Origin: Neptuniibacter sp.
Lineage (GTDB): Bacteria; Pseudomonadota; Gammaproteobacteria; Pseudomonadales; Balneatricaceae
Assembly: GCF_024231755.1 (NCBI RefSeq)
Contig: NZ_JAAEQH010000333.1
Location: 1 to 35,644, forward strand
Direction of reading: 5' to 3'
DNA: 35,644 nt
Below the pieces are notes generated by a model. The model searched no databases and was not told where the DNA came from. It saw nothing but the letters and a program-made list of their open reading frames with translations. Positions 33,656-35,644 of the stretch are shown here, one piece after another; position 1 is the first letter of the stretch; each line of letters starts with the position of its first letter. The position numbers and the translations under genes were made by a program.

Positions 33656-34843
33656 TTAAAGGCTTGTAATTTTAACTGGCAAACGGCAGACGCCAGAGTA
33701 GATTTCTTCTACGAACCCCGCCACTTCAAATGACAACGCATTATCAACCCAATGATAACAATCAGATATGTGATCATCCTGGCTATGCAAGGCCGAAGTT
33801 AGGGTATATTTTCCCGGTGCTATATCGAGATTTATCGTAAAACGTAGCGTTAATTCTTCATCTTCAGATAAGCTGACAGAGTAACCTTTATGATAGGTAT
33901 TGGTACCGAAAATATCCTGCCCGAAACGATCTCTTATCATTATCCCAAGCGTAAGATCAGTAAACGCCTTTTTAGCCCTAAGGGTGATATCGATATCAGC
34001 CGTTTCCCCAGAAGCAACAATATCGGAACCCGATAACTGGCCAGTTATAGCTACCCTATCAATAACAGCTTCTGCACTACCGAAGCCTTCTTCATCACTT
34101 TGAAACAGGTTCTCATCCAGGTCTGCCATCAACTGGTTGTACATGTTAACAGCCTGCTCAGCGCTACCACTCAACGCCACCCTACCGCCATCCAGCACGA
34201 TAGCACGATCGCAAAGCATCTTAACTGCATTCAGATCATGAGAAACAAAAATAATCGCTCCTCCTTCCTGTTTAAATTGGCGAATGCGGCGAATGCATTT
34301 TTGTTGGAAATGCCCATCGCCGACTGATAGCGCCTCATCAACCAGAAAGCAGGCTGGATTTGCGTGAATGGCAATAGAAAAGGCCAAGCGCATCGTCATA
34401 CCAGATGAGTAGGTACGAACAGGATCATCAATTGCATCCTTCAGTTCCGAAAATGCAATGATGTCATCTCTTGCCGCCTCAATTTCAGCGTGCTCCATAC
34501 CTATCAACAGGCCATTATTGATTATGTTCTGGCGCCCTGTAAGTGAAGGATCAAATCCTGTTCCCAGCTCCAGCAACCCGGTTATCTTTCCTGTACACTC
34601 AATAGTCCCGGATTCTGGTAACAGCACACCATTAATCAGCTTTAAGAGAGTGGATTTACCTGCACCGTTACAGCCCAATACGCCCAAGGTTTCACCGGGC
34701 TCCACGGTGAACGAGATATCCTCCAGAGCCGTGTGACGAGTATGATTCGGGCGACGAGTAATCAGCTCTTTCAACCGAGCCCATGGGGTCTTATAACGCT
34801 TAAAGCTCTTATGCAGATCTGCGACTTTAATTACTGCTGACAT
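33656..34843 (-). CDS. wzt: Polysaccharide ABC exporter ATPase Wzt
   Basis: This is the ATP-binding subunit that drives export of O-antigen or a similar polysaccharide. The nucleotide-binding domain has Walker A GCNGAGKST (58-66), the signature YSSGMTMRLA near residues 145-154, Walker B CFLVDE (165-170) and the switch His202. Residues from about 250 to 395 form a C-terminal beta-sandwich of the Wzt type (GSDIVASGETADIDITLRAK; FGQDIFGTNTYHKG), which recognises the modified end of the glycan. Its presence implies that export needs a chain-terminating modification, which the downstream methyltransferase could supply. Start and stop overlap with wzm by one base (TGATG). Confidence 0.93.
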   Translation of the reverse strand: MSAVIKVADLHKSFKRYKTPWARLKELITRRPNHTRHTALEDISFTVEPGETLGVLGCNGAGKSTLLKLINGVLLPESGTIECTGKITGLLELGTGFDPSLTGRQNIINNGLLIGMEHAEIEAARDDIIAFSELKDAIDDPVRTYSSGMTMRLAFSIAIHANPACFLVDEALSVGDGHFQQKCIRRIRQFKQEGGAIIFVSHDLNAVKMLCDRAIVLDGGRVALSGSAEQAVNMYNQLMADLDENLFQSDEEGFGSAEAVIDRVAITGQLSGSDIVASGETADIDITLRAKKAFTDLTLGIMIRDRFGQDIFGTNTYHKGYSVSLSEDEELTLRFTINLDIAPGKYTLTSALHSQDDHISDCYHWVDNALSFEVAGFVEEIYSGVCRLPVKITSL

Positions 34844-35625
34844 CAGATAAAGTCCCTTATATCCCGCTCAAGTCGCCTGAAAATTTTCACGCCTAAGAAC
34901 AGCAAAACTACCGCTATTAGTGCAACTACAGCTAGAGGCACTAATTCTGGCGGTTGTTGATATAACACGATATTACGGTAAGCATCCATCAGGTGCACAA
35001 CAGGGTTCAAAATGAAAAAGAAGTGAAAACGCTCAGGCAATATACCCACCACATAGACGACAGGTGTCAGCCAGAACCAAAGCTGCAAACCCACCGTTAC
35101 AAATTCCCTTACGTCTTTGAACAACACATTAAAAACCGCACAGATAAAGCCGAATGCATAGGCAAAGAGCTGTTGTACTAAAAAGATGAGCGGAAGCCAG
35201 ATCCAATATTGCGGGTGAAACATGTCTATCAAGAAAAGAAACGCCGCAAAAAACAACATACCGACCAGATACACGACCGCTTCAGTAATAAGGATATATA
35301 AGGGGAGCGCAGCTAGATCTATCTGCACTTTACCAATCAAAGCGGCTTTATCTGAATAGATACATGCCACTCGGGCGATTGTGTTAGAGAAAGCGTTCCA
35401 AGCCAAAATTCCGGATATAAGATAGATGCTGTAAGCAAAGACAGACTCGCCCAGATCACCACCTAAGCTAGCAAGTTTTGCCCCCATCACCGCCGAGAAC
35501 ACAAAAATAAAGATAAGGATTTGCAACAGCGGCATGAGAAAAGCCCAAGCTCGCCCCATAAAGCTTCCGCTATAGCGGTCCACAAGATCCTGTTTTACAA
35601 AATTAAGAAGAAGTGCTGCCCTCAC
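34843..35625 (-). CDS. wzm: Polysaccharide ABC exporter permease Wzm
   Basis: This is an inner-membrane permease of the ABC-2 type that forms the channel for polysaccharide export with Wzt. The 260-residue length is typical, with about six membrane helices. The N-terminal amphipathic part reads LVDRYSGSFMGRAWAFLMP and the family's central LWFWLTPVVYVVGILPERF is present. Translation starts at a GTG with AAGGAA upstream, only 19 bp from the right edge of the window, so the operon promoter and any upstream polysaccharide genes are outside. Confidence 0.92.
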   Translation of the reverse strand: MRAALLLNFVKQDLVDRYSGSFMGRAWAFLMPLLQILIFIFVFSAVMGAKLASLGGDLGESVFAYSIYLISGILAWNAFSNTIARVACIYSDKAALIGKVQIDLAALPLYILITEAVVYLVGMLFFAAFLFLIDMFHPQYWIWLPLIFLVQQLFAYAFGFICAVFNVLFKDVREFVTVGLQLWFWLTPVVYVVGILPERFHFFFILNPVVHLMDAYRNIVLYQQPPELVPLAVVALIAVVLLFLGVKIFRRLERDIRDFI

Positions 35626-35644
35626 CTATTCCTTCCCTATCTCC

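Noticed and set aside
1..35644. CRISPR arrays, insertion sequences, integrases or attachment sites
   Set aside because: No regularly spaced direct repeats, transposase or integrase genes, or tRNA-end duplications were seen; the tRNA 3' end is not repeated nearby as far as I can tell by eye.

Overview
The window looks like the chromosome of a marine gammaproteobacterium of the Oceanospirillales type. The evidence is the gene order folB / plsY / tsaD followed by rpsU-yqeY-dnaG-rpoD, Pseudomonas-like protein sequences and moderate GC. The exact genus cannot be fixed from the sequence alone.

Positions 1-7192 are conserved housekeeping DNA. They hold a truncated folB on the minus strand, plsY, tsaD on the minus strand, the macromolecular-synthesis operon (rpsU, yqeY, dnaG, rpoD) and a CAT-anticodon tRNA. 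Positions 7193-8093 are a gap that holds a 24-codon pqqA gene (7456-7530) with its own ribosome binding site and terminator. No other pqq gene is nearby, so it is an orphan PQQ precursor gene. A beta-CASP metallo-beta-lactamase RNase (8094-9452, minus), an unrecognised protein and a small TrfB/KorA-like DNA-binding protein follow. The small regulator has a palindrome over its own -10 box.

From about 10.9 kb to the right edge the window is a cell-surface locus. On the minus strand lie a sulfotransferase-like gene and two tandemly duplicated GT-B glycosyltransferases. On the plus strand is a TPR/GT41 (OGT/SPINDLY-like) glycosyltransferase. Then on the minus strand come a SapC-family gene and one 12-kb gene for a 3991-residue acidic protein. 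That protein has an N-terminal DUF4214 region, RTX-like glycine/aspartate repeats, at least three (probably four) internal modules of about 500-560 residues, and a type I secretion-like C-terminus. Its upstream region has a consensus CRP site, a sigma70-like promoter and two strong leader hairpins. Last, read leftward from the right edge, is a polysaccharide export operon: wzm, wzt with a C-terminal substrate-binding domain, a DUF4214/coiled-coil/methyltransferase fusion, a GT4 glycosyltransferase and an acyltransferase-3.

My reading, which is inference, is that this is an S-layer-like or giant adhesin system. The large protein would be made in the cytoplasm, possibly glycosylated or sulfated by the neighbouring enzymes, secreted by a type I system that is not in the window, and held on an LPS O-chain or other polysaccharide made by the wzm/wzt operon. 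The DUF4214 domain present both in the giant protein and in the polysaccharide methyltransferase is a concrete link between the two halves.
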